A DNA stretch of 64,000 nt. It comes from Lysobacterales bacterium. GTDB lineage: Bacteria; Pseudomonadota; Gammaproteobacteria; Xanthomonadales; Xanthomonadaceae. Both the position numbers and the translations under genes were made by a program. This document shows, piece by piece, positions 18,026-27,087 of the stretch. Each line of letters begins with the position of its first letter. Position 1 is the first letter of the stretch. The stretch lies in contig JADCRD010000003.1 in NCBI GenBank assembly GCA_014946745.1, positions 620,001-684,000 of the forward strand. The letters are read 5' to 3'. Under the pieces are notes generated by a model. The model was not told the origin of the DNA. It worked only from the letters and a program-made list of their open reading frames with translations, and did not search any database.

Positions 18026-19029
18026 TGGGGCACACCTGCGTGCGCCGCGTCGAACCCAAGACGTGGCTGCGATGGCGCTGCACCGCCGGCGTGTTGCTGA
18101 TGGGGGCCCTCCTGCTGCTTGCCGGCTGCACGGGCGGCCCGCCGCAGCGGCCTTCGGAAGGCCATGCGCCCATCTCGCGTCCCGATCCTTCGCGGCCGCG
18201 GCGCCCGCCCTCGCACGGCGAGCCGGCGGGAGAGCAGGGCGGTGGCCTGTACGCCCCGCACATCCGCGACGGCGGACCCGAAGTGCCGCCGGATGTCAGC
18301 GGCCTGCCCGAGCCGGTGCCGCGCGCCGAGCCCCGCGCGCGCTACGGCAACCACAGCCCCTATGTGGTGCTGGGCCGCCGCTACCACGTGATGGACAGCG
18401 CCGAAGGCTACGTCGAGCGCGGCGTTGCCAGCTGGTATGGCACCAAGTTCCATGGCCGACCGACCTCGAGCTTCGAGCCCTACGACATGTACGCGTTCAC
18501 CGCGGCGCACAAGACCCTGCCGCTGCCGACCTATGCGCGGGTGACCAATCTCGAGAACGGCCGCAGCGTGACCGTGCGCATCAACGACCGCGGGCCCTTC
18601 CATGCCGATCGCCTGATCGACCTGTCGTACGCGGCGGCAGTGAAGCTCGGCATCCACATCCGCGGCACCGGCCCGGTCGAAGTGCGCGCCATCGTCCCGC
18701 CGGGCATGCATGCGGGCGTGGGCGAAGCGCCGCCCGCAGCGCGTGCCGCCACCGGCCAACGCCCGGCGGCGCAACCGCCGCCGATGCTGGTCGAGGCTGG
18801 CGACGTGCTGCTGCAGGTCGGCAGCTACGGCGAACGCAGCAACGCGCGCCGCGTGCAGGAGCAGCTCGAACGCGCAGGCCTGCGCCCGGTCCGGATCGAG
18901 CGCGCCGAGGTCGGCGCTGGCACTGTCTTCCGCGTGCGCATCGGCCCGATCGACGTCGACCGCCAGACGGCTGTGGTCGAACGCGTGCAGTCTCTGGGAC
19001 TCGGCACGCCGCGCCCGGTCCGCCCCTGA
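18025..19029 (+). CDS. rlpA: septal ring lytic transglycosylase RlpA, lipoprotein
   Basis: 334 residues. The lipoprotein leader ends in the lipobox LLLLAGC (Cys near residue 35). A Pro-rich linker is followed by a double-psi beta-barrel (GVASWYGTKFHGRPTSS ... VRINDRGPFHADRLIDLSYAAA, with the catalytic Asp and His in the last segment) and a C-terminal SPOR domain (VLLQVGSYGERSNARRVQEQL) that binds denuded glycan at the septum. It cleaves peptide-free glycan in Pseudomonas. It is coupled to mltB (ATG overlaps the mltB TGA) and followed after 27 bp by dacC, forming a peptidoglycan-remodelling operon. Confidence 0.95.
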   Translation: MGHTCVRRVEPKTWLRWRCTAGVLLMGALLLLAGCTGGPPQRPSEGHAPISRPDPSRPRRPPSHGEPAGEQGGGLYAPHIRDGGPEVPPDVSGLPEPVPRAEPRARYGNHSPYVVLGRRYHVMDSAEGYVERGVASWYGTKFHGRPTSSFEPYDMYAFTAAHKTLPLPTYARVTNLENGRSVTVRINDRGPFHADRLIDLSYAAAVKLGIHIRGTGPVEVRAIVPPGMHAGVGEAPPAARAATGQRPAAQPPPMLVEAGDVLLQVGSYGERSNARRVQEQLERAGLRPVRIERAEVGAGTVFRVRIGPIDVDRQTAVVERVQSLGLGTPRPVRP

Positions 19030-19056
19030 TTTCCCGTTTCCGACAGAGGACCTCCC

Positions 19057-20313
19057 ATGCCCCGATTCCACCAGCGCCTGCTGGCCGCCGCGCTCTGCGG
19101 CGCCGCGGCTTTCGCTACCGCGGCCCTCGCGCAGGCGCCGGCGGCTCAGCCCGCCGCCGACGCGCAGCCTGTTCCCAGCCCGCAGCCGGTGCCGCGCCCC
19201 GTGCCGGTGCCCAGCGCGCCGGCGCCGGCGCCGCAGCCGCCCAGCGTTGAAGGCACCGCCTGGCTGCTGATGGACTACGCCACCGGCCAGATTCTGCTGG
19301 GTGAGAACATCGACGCCCGCGTCGAGCCCGCCAGCATCACCAAGGTGATGACCAGCTATGTGGTCTCGGCCGAAGTGGCCGCCGGCAAGGTTGGCATGGA
19401 TGACGAGGTCACCATCTCCGAGTACGCCTGGCGCCGCGGCGGCGGCGGCACCGATGGTTCGACCAGCTTCCTGCCGGTCAACTCGAAGCACCGTCTGCAG
19501 GACCTGCTGCACGGAATGATCGTGCAGAGCGGCAACGATGCCTCGATCGCGCTCGCCGAGCATGTCGCCGGCAGCGAGGAGGCCTTCGCCAGCCTGATGA
19601 ACCGCTATGCCCAGCAGCTCGGCATGACCGGCAGCTCCTACGCCAATGCCACCGGCCTGCCTGACCCGAACCTCTACACCACGGCGCGCGACGTCGCGAT
19701 CCTGGGGCAGGCGCTGATCCGCGACTTCCCCGAGAGCTATGCCGTGCACTCGCAGAAGGAGCTGACGCTCAACGGCATCACCCAGCACAACCGCAACTCG
19801 CTGCTGTGGCGCGACCCCACCGTCGACGGCATCAAGACCGGCCATACCAGCGCCGCCGGCTACTGTCTGTTGACCTCGGCGCAGCGCGAGGGCATGCGCC
19901 TGATCAGCGTCATCATGGGCTCGTCCGGCGAGAAGAAGCGCGCCGACGACAGTCAGGCCCTGCTTAACTACGGCTTTCGCTTCTTCGAGTCGCACCAGCT
20001 GTACGGCGGCGGTGAAGCGCTGGCCGAGCCGCGGCTGTGGAAGGGCGCGCAGGCCACGCTCAAGCTGGGCGTCAGCGAGCCGGTGCGGATCACGGTCGCC
20101 CGCGGCAAGTACGAACAGGTCAAGGCCCTGATCGACGTGCCGAAGCAGCTCGTCGCGCCCTACGCCAAGGGCGATGCGGTGGGCACCTTGCGCCTGGTGC
20201 TCGACGACCAGACCCTGGTCGAGCGTCCGCTGGTTGCACTGGAAGACGCGCCCGAGGCCGGTTTCTTCGGCCGCACCTGGGACGGCCTGATGCTGTGGTG
20301 GGAATCCGAGTGA
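19057..20313 (+). CDS. dacC: D-alanyl-D-alanine carboxypeptidase (PBP5/6 family)
   Basis: 418 residues. There is a signal peptide, then an unusual Pro/Ala/Gln-rich stretch (about residues 28-62) before the catalytic domain. Active-site motifs are S93-I-T-K96, S158-G-N and K260-T-G. The C-terminal ~100 residues form the PBP5-type beta domain and end in an amphipathic Trp-rich helix (FGRTWDGLMLWWESE) for membrane attachment. It removes the terminal D-Ala from pentapeptides. It ends the mltB-rlpA-dacC operon. The symbol dacA would be equally acceptable. Confidence 0.94.
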   Translation: MPRFHQRLLAAALCGAAAFATAALAQAPAAQPAADAQPVPSPQPVPRPVPVPSAPAPAPQPPSVEGTAWLLMDYATGQILLGENIDARVEPASITKVMTSYVVSAEVAAGKVGMDDEVTISEYAWRRGGGGTDGSTSFLPVNSKHRLQDLLHGMIVQSGNDASIALAEHVAGSEEAFASLMNRYAQQLGMTGSSYANATGLPDPNLYTTARDVAILGQALIRDFPESYAVHSQKELTLNGITQHNRNSLLWRDPTVDGIKTGHTSAAGYCLLTSAQREGMRLISVIMGSSGEKKRADDSQALLNYGFRFFESHQLYGGGEALAEPRLWKGAQATLKLGVSEPVRITVARGKYEQVKALIDVPKQLVAPYAKGDAVGTLRLVLDDQTLVERPLVALEDAPEAGFFGRTWDGLMLWWESE

Positions 20314-20441
20314 TGCAGCCACGGCGCGCCAGGCGGCCGCGCTGAACGGAACCTCGCTGGGCCGCGACGGAAGCGACGGCCCGCCGCGTTGGAGGCTTCA
20401 AGGCAGCCCGCCTTGAGTCCCCAGTGCAAAGGAGTCGCGCC

Positions 20442-20939
20442 ATGCATGCCCCCGTTCATCGTTCCCTGCTGGTGCTGGCCATCGGCGCCAGCCTGTTCAG
20501 CCTCGCCGCCACCGCCGCTCCGTCGGCGGGCCCGACCGAGCGCGGCGCTCGCGCCGAGCACCACGCCATGCGCCAGGCCGAGCGCCTGAAGCAGCTCGAC
20601 AGCGACGCTGACGGCCGCGTCACCCAGGCCGAAATCGACACCGCCGCAGCGCGCCATGCCGCCGAGGTCGACGCCAACCGCGACGGTCGTATCGAGGCCC
20701 TCGAGATCGAAGCCTTTCGCGAAGCCCGCCGCGCTGAGGCGCGCGCCGAGCGCCAGCAGCGCCAGCTCGCCAAGCTGGACGAAGATGGCAACGGCCAGAT
20801 CAGCGCCGAAGAGTTCGCCGCCGCCCATGCCCAGCGCCTCGCCCGCCTCGACCGCAACGGTGACGGCGTGCTTGAAGCCACTGAGTTCGGGCGCGGCCAC
20901 GGTCATCATGGCCGTCGCCACGGCGGTCGCGGCGACTGA
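20442..20939 (+). CDS. secreted four-EF-hand calcium-binding protein
   Basis: 165 residues with a signal peptide (LLVLAIGASLFSLAATAA). Four EF-hand loops follow the DxDxDG pattern: DSDADGRVTQAE, DANRDGRIEALE, DEDGNGQISAEE and DRNGDGVLEATE, giving high predicted calcium affinity. The C-terminus is Gly/His-rich (GRGHGHHGRRHGGRGD). The AAAGGAG ribosome-binding site fixes the start at 20442. It is followed by an ECF sigma, an anti-sigma and a metal-sensor-like gene with 25 bp or less between each, suggesting one metal-responsive unit. Confidence 0.88.
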   Translation: MHAPVHRSLLVLAIGASLFSLAATAAPSAGPTERGARAEHHAMRQAERLKQLDSDADGRVTQAEIDTAAARHAAEVDANRDGRIEALEIEAFREARRAEARAERQQRQLAKLDEDGNGQISAEEFAAAHAQRLARLDRNGDGVLEATEFGRGHGHHGRRHGGRGD

Positions 20940-20963
20940 AGCCAGCACGGCGACCGGTACCCG

Positions 20964-21560
20964 ATGCTGAGCATGCTGCCCGTTGCGCCCGACAGCGCCG
21001 CCGAGGATGCGGACGCCGCCGTGATGGCGGCGGCCGCTCGCGGCGAGCCGCGGGCCTGCGCGCAGCTGGTGGACCGCCATCTGGCGCGCGTCCATCGGCT
21101 GGCGACGCGTCTCTTGGAAGACCCCAGCGAAGCCGAGGACGTCGCCCAGGAGCTGTTCCTGCGGCTGTGGCAGATCGCCCCGGGCTGGCGCCCGGGCGAA
21201 GCGCGGGTGTCGACCTGGATCCACACCGTCACTCTCAATCTCTGCCGCGACCGCCTGCGCCGGCGCAGGCCACAGCTCGCCATCGACGAGGCCGTCGAGA
21301 ACAGCCTGCCGGGCGAAGCGTCCGCCGAGCCGGAGTGGGCGCTGCAGTTGGACCAGCGCGAAGGCGCCCTGCGCGCAGCCATCCGCGCGCTTCCGGAGCG
21401 CCAGCGCGAGGCTCTGCTGCTGTTCCACTACGAAGGGCTCGACCAGGCCGAGTGCGCGCAGACGCTTGGCGTCAGCGTGGATGCGCTCGAATCACTGCTG
21501 GCGCGCGCGCGCCGCACGCTCAAACACCGCTTCGCAGCGTCCGAAGGAGGCGCGCCATGA
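20964..21560 (+). CDS. ECF RNA polymerase sigma factor
   Basis: 198 residues. Region 2 reads HLARVHRLATRLLEDPSEAEDVAQELFLRLWQ and continues into WIHTVTLNLCRDRLRRRR. Region 4 reads LPERQREALLLFHYEGLDQAECAQTLGVSVDALESLLARARRTLK. This is a standard ECF layout (close to RpoE/SigW types). Its stop overlaps the next start by ATGA, so it is coupled to the anti-sigma gene, and it sits directly downstream of the EF-hand gene. Confidence 0.93.
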   Translation: MLSMLPVAPDSAAEDADAAVMAAAARGEPRACAQLVDRHLARVHRLATRLLEDPSEAEDVAQELFLRLWQIAPGWRPGEARVSTWIHTVTLNLCRDRLRRRRPQLAIDEAVENSLPGEASAEPEWALQLDQREGALRAAIRALPERQREALLLFHYEGLDQAECAQTLGVSVDALESLLARARRTLKHRFAASEGGAP

Positions 21561-21973
21561 ATCCAGAACGCAGGCAGCAGTGGATCGACGCCTACGGCGC
21601 CGACCCGGCGCGCTGGCCGGCCGCAGAGCGCGGCCCCCTCGACCTGCCCGCCGGCGCGGTCGACGAGGGCCTGCGCGAGGCGAAGAGGCTGGAGCAAGCG
21701 CTCGACGCCGCTTTCGAACCGGTGGCGCTTCCCCTTGGTCTGCGCGCCCGCATCCTTGCCTCCGCACCGCAGCCCCGGCGCGCGTGGTGGCAAGAGCTGG
21801 CGCAAGCGCTCGGCGGTCCGCGCCTCGCTGGCCCGGTGTTCGCTGGCGCCCTGAGTCTCGGTCTGGGTTTGGTCTGGCTGCTGCCCGGCAGCAGCACGGC
21901 GGTCGACGGCGAACTCGACAACTACCTGGCCCTGGCCTGGATCGATCCCATCGACAGCGAGGAACTGCCGTGA
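21557..21973 (+). CDS. anti-sigma factor, putative
   Basis: 138 residues. The N-terminal cytoplasmic part (RQQWIDAYGADPARWPAAER) resembles a short module seen upstream of a single transmembrane helix in proteobacterial anti-sigma or sigma-operon proteins. One transmembrane helix lies near residues 94-111 (AGPVFAGALSLGLGLVWLL), followed by a short periplasmic end (LDNYLALAWIDPIDSEELP). It overlaps the sigma gene by 4 bases and the next gene by 4 bases. The role is assigned by context. Confidence 0.65.
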   Translation: MNPERRQQWIDAYGADPARWPAAERGPLDLPAGAVDEGLREAKRLEQALDAAFEPVALPLGLRARILASAPQPRRAWWQELAQALGGPRLAGPVFAGALSLGLGLVWLLPGSSTAVDGELDNYLALAWIDPIDSEELP

Positions 21974-22536
21974 GCGCGCTGAGCACCCCCGTCCGCATCG
22001 TTCTGCTGGTCTCCCTCAGCCTCAACCTGCTGCTGACGGCTGCCGCCGGTGGCCTGTGGTGGCGCCAGCGCGCCGCCATTGCGCCGCATGAGGCGCTGGA
22101 AGCGCGCAGCCTGCCTGACCCCCGGAGGATCGCCAAGGCGCTGCCCCCAGAGCGTCGCGCCCTGGTGCGCGAGGCACTGGCCCCGGATCGCGCCGCTTTC
22201 GCCGAAGACCTGCGCGCCTTGCGCGCGGCCCACGCCGAGGTCCGCGATGCCCTGCGCAGGCGGCCCTACGAGGTGGCCGCGCTGCAGGCGGCCTTGGCTG
22301 ACGTGCGCGAGCGCGAGCGGGCGATGGCCGAACGCGTGCATGCCGGCCTGCTGCGGCTGTCCACCCAGCTCAGCGACGCCGAGCGCGCACACCTGGCGGA
22401 CAGCGTGCCCCGGCGTGACCACCACCGCAGTCATGAGCGTGAGCGCGGACACCGCGATCGCGAAGAGCGCGATGAAGGCGGGCGCGGAGGCGACGACGAG
22501 CGCCGCGAGGAAGATCGAGCGCGCCCGAAGGATTGA
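21970..22536 (+). CDS. periplasmic heavy-metal sensor (Spy/CnrX-like)
   Basis: 188 residues. An N-terminal membrane anchor (IVLLVSLSLNLLLTAAAGGLWW) is followed by a helical hairpin with the LPPERRALVREALAPDRAAFAEDLRALRAAHAEVRDALRR pattern of the Spy/CnrX/ZraP group, then a highly charged His/Arg/Asp/Glu tail (DHHRSHERERGHRDREERD) that may bind metal. The GTG start overlaps the anti-sigma stop (GTGA). CnrX-type proteins sense metals in the periplasm and act through an anti-sigma on an ECF sigma, which is exactly this gene order. Confidence 0.75.
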   Translation: MSALSTPVRIVLLVSLSLNLLLTAAAGGLWWRQRAAIAPHEALEARSLPDPRRIAKALPPERRALVREALAPDRAAFAEDLRALRAAHAEVRDALRRRPYEVAALQAALADVRERERAMAERVHAGLLRLSTQLSDAERAHLADSVPRRDHHRSHERERGHRDREERDEGGRGGDDERREEDRARPKD

Positions 22537-22620
22537 GGCCGCTTGGTCGCCCGAACCTTGCGGACGTGATTCGCCCCGCCTTCGCTTGGGAATCATCGGC
22601 GCCGGCCCGATAATGCGGCG

Positions 22621-22917
22621 ATGAACAGCCAGCCTCCTTCGCCCTTTGGCGGCGCGCCCGAGCAGCGCGGCTTCGAGTTTCCCTGCAGCGTCGAGATCAC
22701 CGCGGTCGGCCTGGCAGCGCCCGACTGGGTCGAGCGCGTCACTGGCGCGATCACGGCGGCCGGCCTTGCGCTGGACCCGGACAGCGTGCGCACGCGCGAC
22801 TCCTCTGGCGGCAAGTACCAATCGGTCTCGCTGGCCTTTCACGCCGAGGCGCGTGAGCACTACGAAGCGGCCCACGCCGCGCTGCGCGCACTGCCCGGCA
22901 TCAAGTGGACGCTGTGA
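22621..22917 (+). CDS. ybeD: DUF493 (YbeD) family protein
   Basis: 98 residues with an ACT-like fold pattern: [51 protein letters not shown]. YbeD-type proteins lie next to lipB in many gammaproteobacteria; a role in lipoate metabolism or allosteric regulation has been suggested but not proven. It overlaps lipB, consistent with a ybeD-lipB-lipA operon. Confidence 0.93.
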   Translation: MNSQPPSPFGGAPEQRGFEFPCSVEITAVGLAAPDWVERVTGAITAAGLALDPDSVRTRDSSGGKYQSVSLAFHAEAREHYEAAHAALRALPGIKWTL

Positions 22918-23612
22918 GCGCGCTGCAGGTCTGCCGCCTGGGTCGCCAGCCCTATGCGCCGGTCTGGCGCGCCATGCAGGCCTACACCGATCAGCGCGGG
23001 CCGGACAGCCCGGACCAGCTCTGGCTGGTCGAGCACGAGCCGGTGTTCACCCTCGGCCAGGCCGGCAAGCCCGAGCACGTGCTGCTGCCGGGTGACATCC
23101 CCGTGGTGCGCGTCGACCGCGGCGGCCAGGTGACCTACCACGGCCCCGGCCAGCTGGTGGCCTATCCGCTACTCGATCTGCGTCGCTTAGGCATCGGCGT
23201 GCGCGAGCTGGTCTGCCGCATCGAGAAGGCGACCATCGACGCCTTGGCCGAGTGGGGCGTCAAGGCGCATCGCGTCGACGGCGCACCCGGCATCTACGTC
23301 GACGGCGCCAAGGTCATGGCGCTCGGCCTGCGCGTGCGCCGCGGCTGCAGCTTCCACGGCCTGGCCTTCAACGTGGCGATGGACCTTTCGCCCTATGCCC
23401 GCATCAACCCCTGCGGCTACCAGGGGCTGGCCGTGACCCAACTGCTAGACTTGGGCGGCCCCGGCTCGCTTGAAGGTGCCGCCGCTGTGCTGGTGCCGGC
23501 GCTGGCGCGCGTATTTGGGCTGGAACCCGTCGACACCCCCGCCCCGGACCTGGTCGCGCTCGCCGCGCAGGCCGCGGCTGTTTCCTCCTCTGCCGAGCCG
23601 AGCCCCGCATGA
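22914..23612 (+). CDS. lipB: octanoyl-ACP:protein octanoyltransferase
   Basis: About 232 residues. It moves octanoyl groups from ACP to lipoyl domains, the first step of lipoate synthesis. Family motifs: [61 protein letters not shown] and [14 protein letters not shown] (catalytic Cys in the last, with the Lys in AKVMALGL). Two GTG starts are possible, at 22905 and 22914; the GTGA overlap with ybeD favours 22914. The C-terminus extends about 20 Ala/Pro/Ser-rich residues past the core. Confidence 0.94.
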   Translation: MSALQVCRLGRQPYAPVWRAMQAYTDQRGPDSPDQLWLVEHEPVFTLGQAGKPEHVLLPGDIPVVRVDRGGQVTYHGPGQLVAYPLLDLRRLGIGVRELVCRIEKATIDALAEWGVKAHRVDGAPGIYVDGAKVMALGLRVRRGCSFHGLAFNVAMDLSPYARINPCGYQGLAVTQLLDLGGPGSLEGAAAVLVPALARVFGLEPVDTPAPDLVALAAQAAAVSSSAEPSPA

Positions 23613-24601
23613 GCGACATCGCCACCAAGCCCGAGTCCCGTGAGATCCCGCTGCTGGTGATGGGCGAGAAGCAGCTCGGCGAAACCAAGATCGCGCGCAG
23701 CCCGGTCAAGTTCGACGAAGCGCCCACTCTGCGCAAGCCGAGCTGGATCCGCGTGCGCCTGCCCTCGGGCAATGCCGTGCAGCAGCTGAAATCGCGCCTG
23801 CGCGAAAACGCCCTGGTCACGGTCTGCGAGGAGGCCAGCTGCCCGAACATCCACGAGTGCTTCAGCCACGGCACCGCCACCTTCATGATCCTTGGCGAGG
23901 TCTGCACCCGCCGCTGCAGCTTCTGCGATGTGGCCCACGGCCGGCCCAAGCCGCCGGATGCGGCCGAGCCCTTCAAACTCGCGCAGACGATCGCCGACAT
24001 GCGGCTGAAGTACGTGGTGATCACCTCGGTCGATCGCGACGACCTGCGCGACGGCGGCGCCCAGCACTTCGTCGACTGCATCCGCGAAACCCGCGCGCTG
24101 TCGCCCAACATCAAGGTCGAGATCCTCACCCCGGACTTCCGCGGCAAGGGCCGCATGGACCGCGCGCTGGAGATCCTCGCCACGAATCCGCCGGACGTGT
24201 TCAACCACAACCTCGAAACCGTCCGCGAGCTCTACACCAATGTCCGCCCTGGCGCCGACTACGACTGGTCGCTGCAGCTGCTGAAGCGCTTCAAGGCCCA
24301 GCATCCGAACGTGGCCACCAAGTCCGGGATCATGCTCGGCCTCGGCGAGGACATGGACCAGGTCGTCGGCGCCCTGCGCGACCTGCGCTCGCACGACGTC
24401 GACATGGTCACCATCGGCCAGTACCTGCAGCCCACCCCGCACCATCATCCGGTGATGCGTTACTGGCACCCCGACGAATTCGCCGAGCTGGAGCGCATCG
24501 GGCTCGAGATGGGTTTCACCCACGTCGCCTCAGGGCCGCTGGTGCGCTCGTCCTACCATGCGGATCGCATGGCGAAAGATGCGGGTTTCGTCGAGCTCTG
24601 A
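23609..24601 (+). CDS. lipA: lipoyl synthase, radical SAM
   Basis: 330 residues. It inserts two sulfurs into protein-bound octanoyl chains. Both 4Fe-4S clusters are visible: auxiliary cluster C73-x4-C78-x5-C84 ([12 protein letters not shown]) and radical SAM cluster C99-x3-C103-x2-C106 (CTRRCSFC). The C-terminal [14 protein letters not shown] supplies the conserved RSSY serine. The ATG overlaps the lipB stop (ATGA). N-terminal residues 1-45 are longer and more variable than in E. coli. Confidence 0.97.
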   Translation: MSDIATKPESREIPLLVMGEKQLGETKIARSPVKFDEAPTLRKPSWIRVRLPSGNAVQQLKSRLRENALVTVCEEASCPNIHECFSHGTATFMILGEVCTRRCSFCDVAHGRPKPPDAAEPFKLAQTIADMRLKYVVITSVDRDDLRDGGAQHFVDCIRETRALSPNIKVEILTPDFRGKGRMDRALEILATNPPDVFNHNLETVRELYTNVRPGADYDWSLQLLKRFKAQHPNVATKSGIMLGLGEDMDQVVGALRDLRSHDVDMVTIGQYLQPTPHHHPVMRYWHPDEFAELERIGLEMGFTHVASGPLVRSSYHADRMAKDAGFVEL

Positions 24602-24855
24602 GGCCTCGCCCCCGGCAGTCGTGCGCGGGCCAGTCACGCGCCGCCTGTCCTCCGGCACACGCTAAGCCGACATTCGCGGGTGCAGGGTAGGGACCTGAAC
24701 CGCTCCGGGTCGGCGGGGGAACTCTTCCGCGCCCTCGCACTCCTTGCGGTCCTGTTGCGCGCTTGTGCCGCGTGGCCGTCGCCCCTGGGCGCGGCGACTG
24801 GCATGATCGCCGCCATGGGCGCTCGCGCCCCACTCCGCAACCGAAGGTGCACGGC

Positions 24856-27033
24856 ATGCGTTCCCGCTCTCTCCGCTTCGCCCCCCTGCTGTTGGCCCTC
24901 CTGCTGCCGCTGGCCCCGGTGTCGGCCAAGACCGAGCGCAGCCGAGTCGATGCGCTGTCGCTGGAGCCCAATGCCCAGCAGACTGAAGCCGCGCGCTGGA
25001 TGGCCCAGTTGGTCAGCAATTCGCGCTTCCACTACAGCCCGCAGGCGCTCGATGACGCGCTGTCCGGGCAGATCTTCGATCGCTATCTTGAAGCGCTGGA
25101 CGGCGACAAGCTGTTCCTGCGCGCCGAAGACGTGGCTGCCTTCGAGTCGTACCGGCTGCAGCTCGATGAGGCCATCAACGGCGGCAGACTCGCGCCGGCC
25201 TTCGAGATCTTCAAGGTCTACCGCCAGCGCGTGGACGAGCGCACCGCGGAAATCCGCGAGCTGCTGAAGCAGGACTTCGATTTCACCGTCGACGAGAGCT
25301 ACAGCTTCGATCGCGAAGACGCCGCCTGGGCGCAGTCCGAGGACGAACTGGACGAGCTGTGGCGCCTGCGCGTCAAGAACGATGTGCTGCGTCTGCGTCT
25401 GGCCGGCCGCGAGATGGACAAGATCCGCGAGACGCTCGACAAGCGCTACAAGAACTTCGGCGAGCGCATCCGCCAGATCGATGCAGAGGACGTGTTCCAG
25501 TCCTTCATGAACGCCTATGCTGGCGCCATCGAGCCGCACACCTCGTACATGAATCCGCGCACCTCGGAGAACTTCAATATCTCCATGCGCCTGTCGCTGG
25601 AAGGCATCGGTGCGGTGCTGGGGCGCGACGACGAAGAATTCACCGTGGTCCGCTCGGTGGTGCCCGGTGGGCCGGCGGCGCTGTCCGGCAAGGTCAAGCC
25701 GGGCGATCGCATCGTCGCTGTGGGGCAGGGCGAAAGCGGGCCGATGGTCGACGTGGTTGGTTGGCGTCTGGATGACGTGGTCGACCTGATCCGCGGGCCC
25801 AAGGACTCGGTGGTGCGCCTCGACGTGCTGCCGGCCGAGGCTGGCATCGACGGCGAGCACGTGCTGCTGTCGCTGTCGCGGCAGAAGGTGAAGCTTGAAG
25901 AGCAGGCGGCCAAGAAGGAAGTGATCGAGGTTGGCGAGGGCGAGAATGTCCGCCGCGTCGGTGTCATCTCGCTGCCTGCCTTCTACCAGGACTTCGAAGG
26001 CCGTCGTCGCGACGAGCCCGACTACCGCTCAGCCACCCGCGATGTGGCCCTGCTGCTGGAGGAACTCAAGGCCGAGAACGTCGAGGGCGTGGTGATTGAC
26101 CTGCGCAACAACGGCGGCGGCTCACTGGACGAAGCCACGGAACTGACCGGCCTGTTCATCGACACCGGCCCGGTGGTGCAGATCAAGGATGCCGGCCGGC
26201 GCGTGTCGATCCAGACCGACCGCAAGCCCGGCGTGGCCTGGGATGGACCGCTGGCGGTGATGATCAACCGCGCTTCGGCCTCGGCGTCGGAGATTTTCGC
26301 CGGCGCCATCCAGGACTACGGCCGCGGCCTGATCGTCGGCGAGCCGACCTTCGGCAAGGGTACGGTGCAGAACCTGGTCGATCTCGACGCCTTCTCGCGC
26401 GAGAACCCGGGCCTCGGTCATCTGAAGATGACGGTAGCGCAGTTCTTCCGTATCGCCGGCGGCAGCACCCAGCACAAGGGCGTCGAGCCCGACATCGCCT
26501 TCCCGGTGACCTGGGATGCCAGCGAGTACGGCGAGAGCGTGTACGACAACGCCCTGCCCTGGGCGGCGATCGCGCCGGCCAGCTACGAGGCCTACGGCGA
26601 CTTCGCACCGCTGCTGCCGATGCTGAAGACCAAGCACGAGGCGCGCATCGCCGAGGACCAGGAGTTCCAGTGGTGGATCGAGGATGTCGAGGAGTACCGC
26701 AGCCTGCGCGATCGCAAGACCCTGTCCCTGAACGAGGCGACCCGTCGCGCCGAGCGCGAGCGCGACGAGGCCCGCCGCAAGGCGCGCGACGAGCAGCGCA
26801 AGGCGCTGGGCCAAAGCGTGGATGAAGACGCGGTCGCCGAGCTGGACGACGGCCTGCAGGCCGACGAGCGCCCGATCGAAGCCGAGGACGAAAGCGCCGA
26901 CGAGAAGCCCGATGCGCTTGTGCGCGAGACGGCGCATCTGCTGGTCGATGCGATCGACCTGCTGCGCGCCGACTCCAAGCTGGCCGCGCGCGTGATCCCC
27001 GCAACCAGCCCGCTCAAGGCCCTGGTTGACTGA
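24856..27033 (+). CDS. prc: tail-specific carboxy-terminal processing protease
   Basis: 725-residue periplasmic S41 protease. There is a signal peptide (LLLALLLPLAPVSA); an N-terminal helical domain (HYSPQALDDALSGQIFDRYLEALDGDKLFL); a PDZ domain (about residues 235-325, GIGAVLGRD ... GKVKPGDRIVAVGQG); and a protease core with the Ser-Lys dyad, S476 in NRASASASEIF and K501 in PTFGKGTVQ. A C-terminal DUF3340-type domain ends in an acidic region. The length suits Prc/Tsp (about 680-730). It processes lipoproteins and murein hydrolases such as MepS in E. coli. The start at 24856 is set by the leader. Confidence 0.95.
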   Translation: MRSRSLRFAPLLLALLLPLAPVSAKTERSRVDALSLEPNAQQTEAARWMAQLVSNSRFHYSPQALDDALSGQIFDRYLEALDGDKLFLRAEDVAAFESYRLQLDEAINGGRLAPAFEIFKVYRQRVDERTAEIRELLKQDFDFTVDESYSFDREDAAWAQSEDELDELWRLRVKNDVLRLRLAGREMDKIRETLDKRYKNFGERIRQIDAEDVFQSFMNAYAGAIEPHTSYMNPRTSENFNISMRLSLEGIGAVLGRDDEEFTVVRSVVPGGPAALSGKVKPGDRIVAVGQGESGPMVDVVGWRLDDVVDLIRGPKDSVVRLDVLPAEAGIDGEHVLLSLSRQKVKLEEQAAKKEVIEVGEGENVRRVGVISLPAFYQDFEGRRRDEPDYRSATRDVALLLEELKAENVEGVVIDLRNNGGGSLDEATELTGLFIDTGPVVQIKDAGRRVSIQTDRKPGVAWDGPLAVMINRASASASEIFAGAIQDYGRGLIVGEPTFGKGTVQNLVDLDAFSRENPGLGHLKMTVAQFFRIAGGSTQHKGVEPDIAFPVTWDASEYGESVYDNALPWAAIAPASYEAYGDFAPLLPMLKTKHEARIAEDQEFQWWIEDVEEYRSLRDRKTLSLNEATRRAERERDEARRKARDEQRKALGQSVDEDAVAELDDGLQADERPIEAEDESADEKPDALVRETAHLLVDAIDLLRADSKLAARVIPATSPLKALVD

Positions 27034-27087
27034 GGCCCCTGCGGCGGTGCGCTGTGCGTACCGCCGCACGCTCTTCGAGAACATCGA

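Noticed and set aside
17941-20322. 793-codon open frame on the minus strand across mltB, rlpA and dacC
   Set aside because: Shadow of three well-supported genes on the other strand; no motif and a typical high-GC antisense composition.
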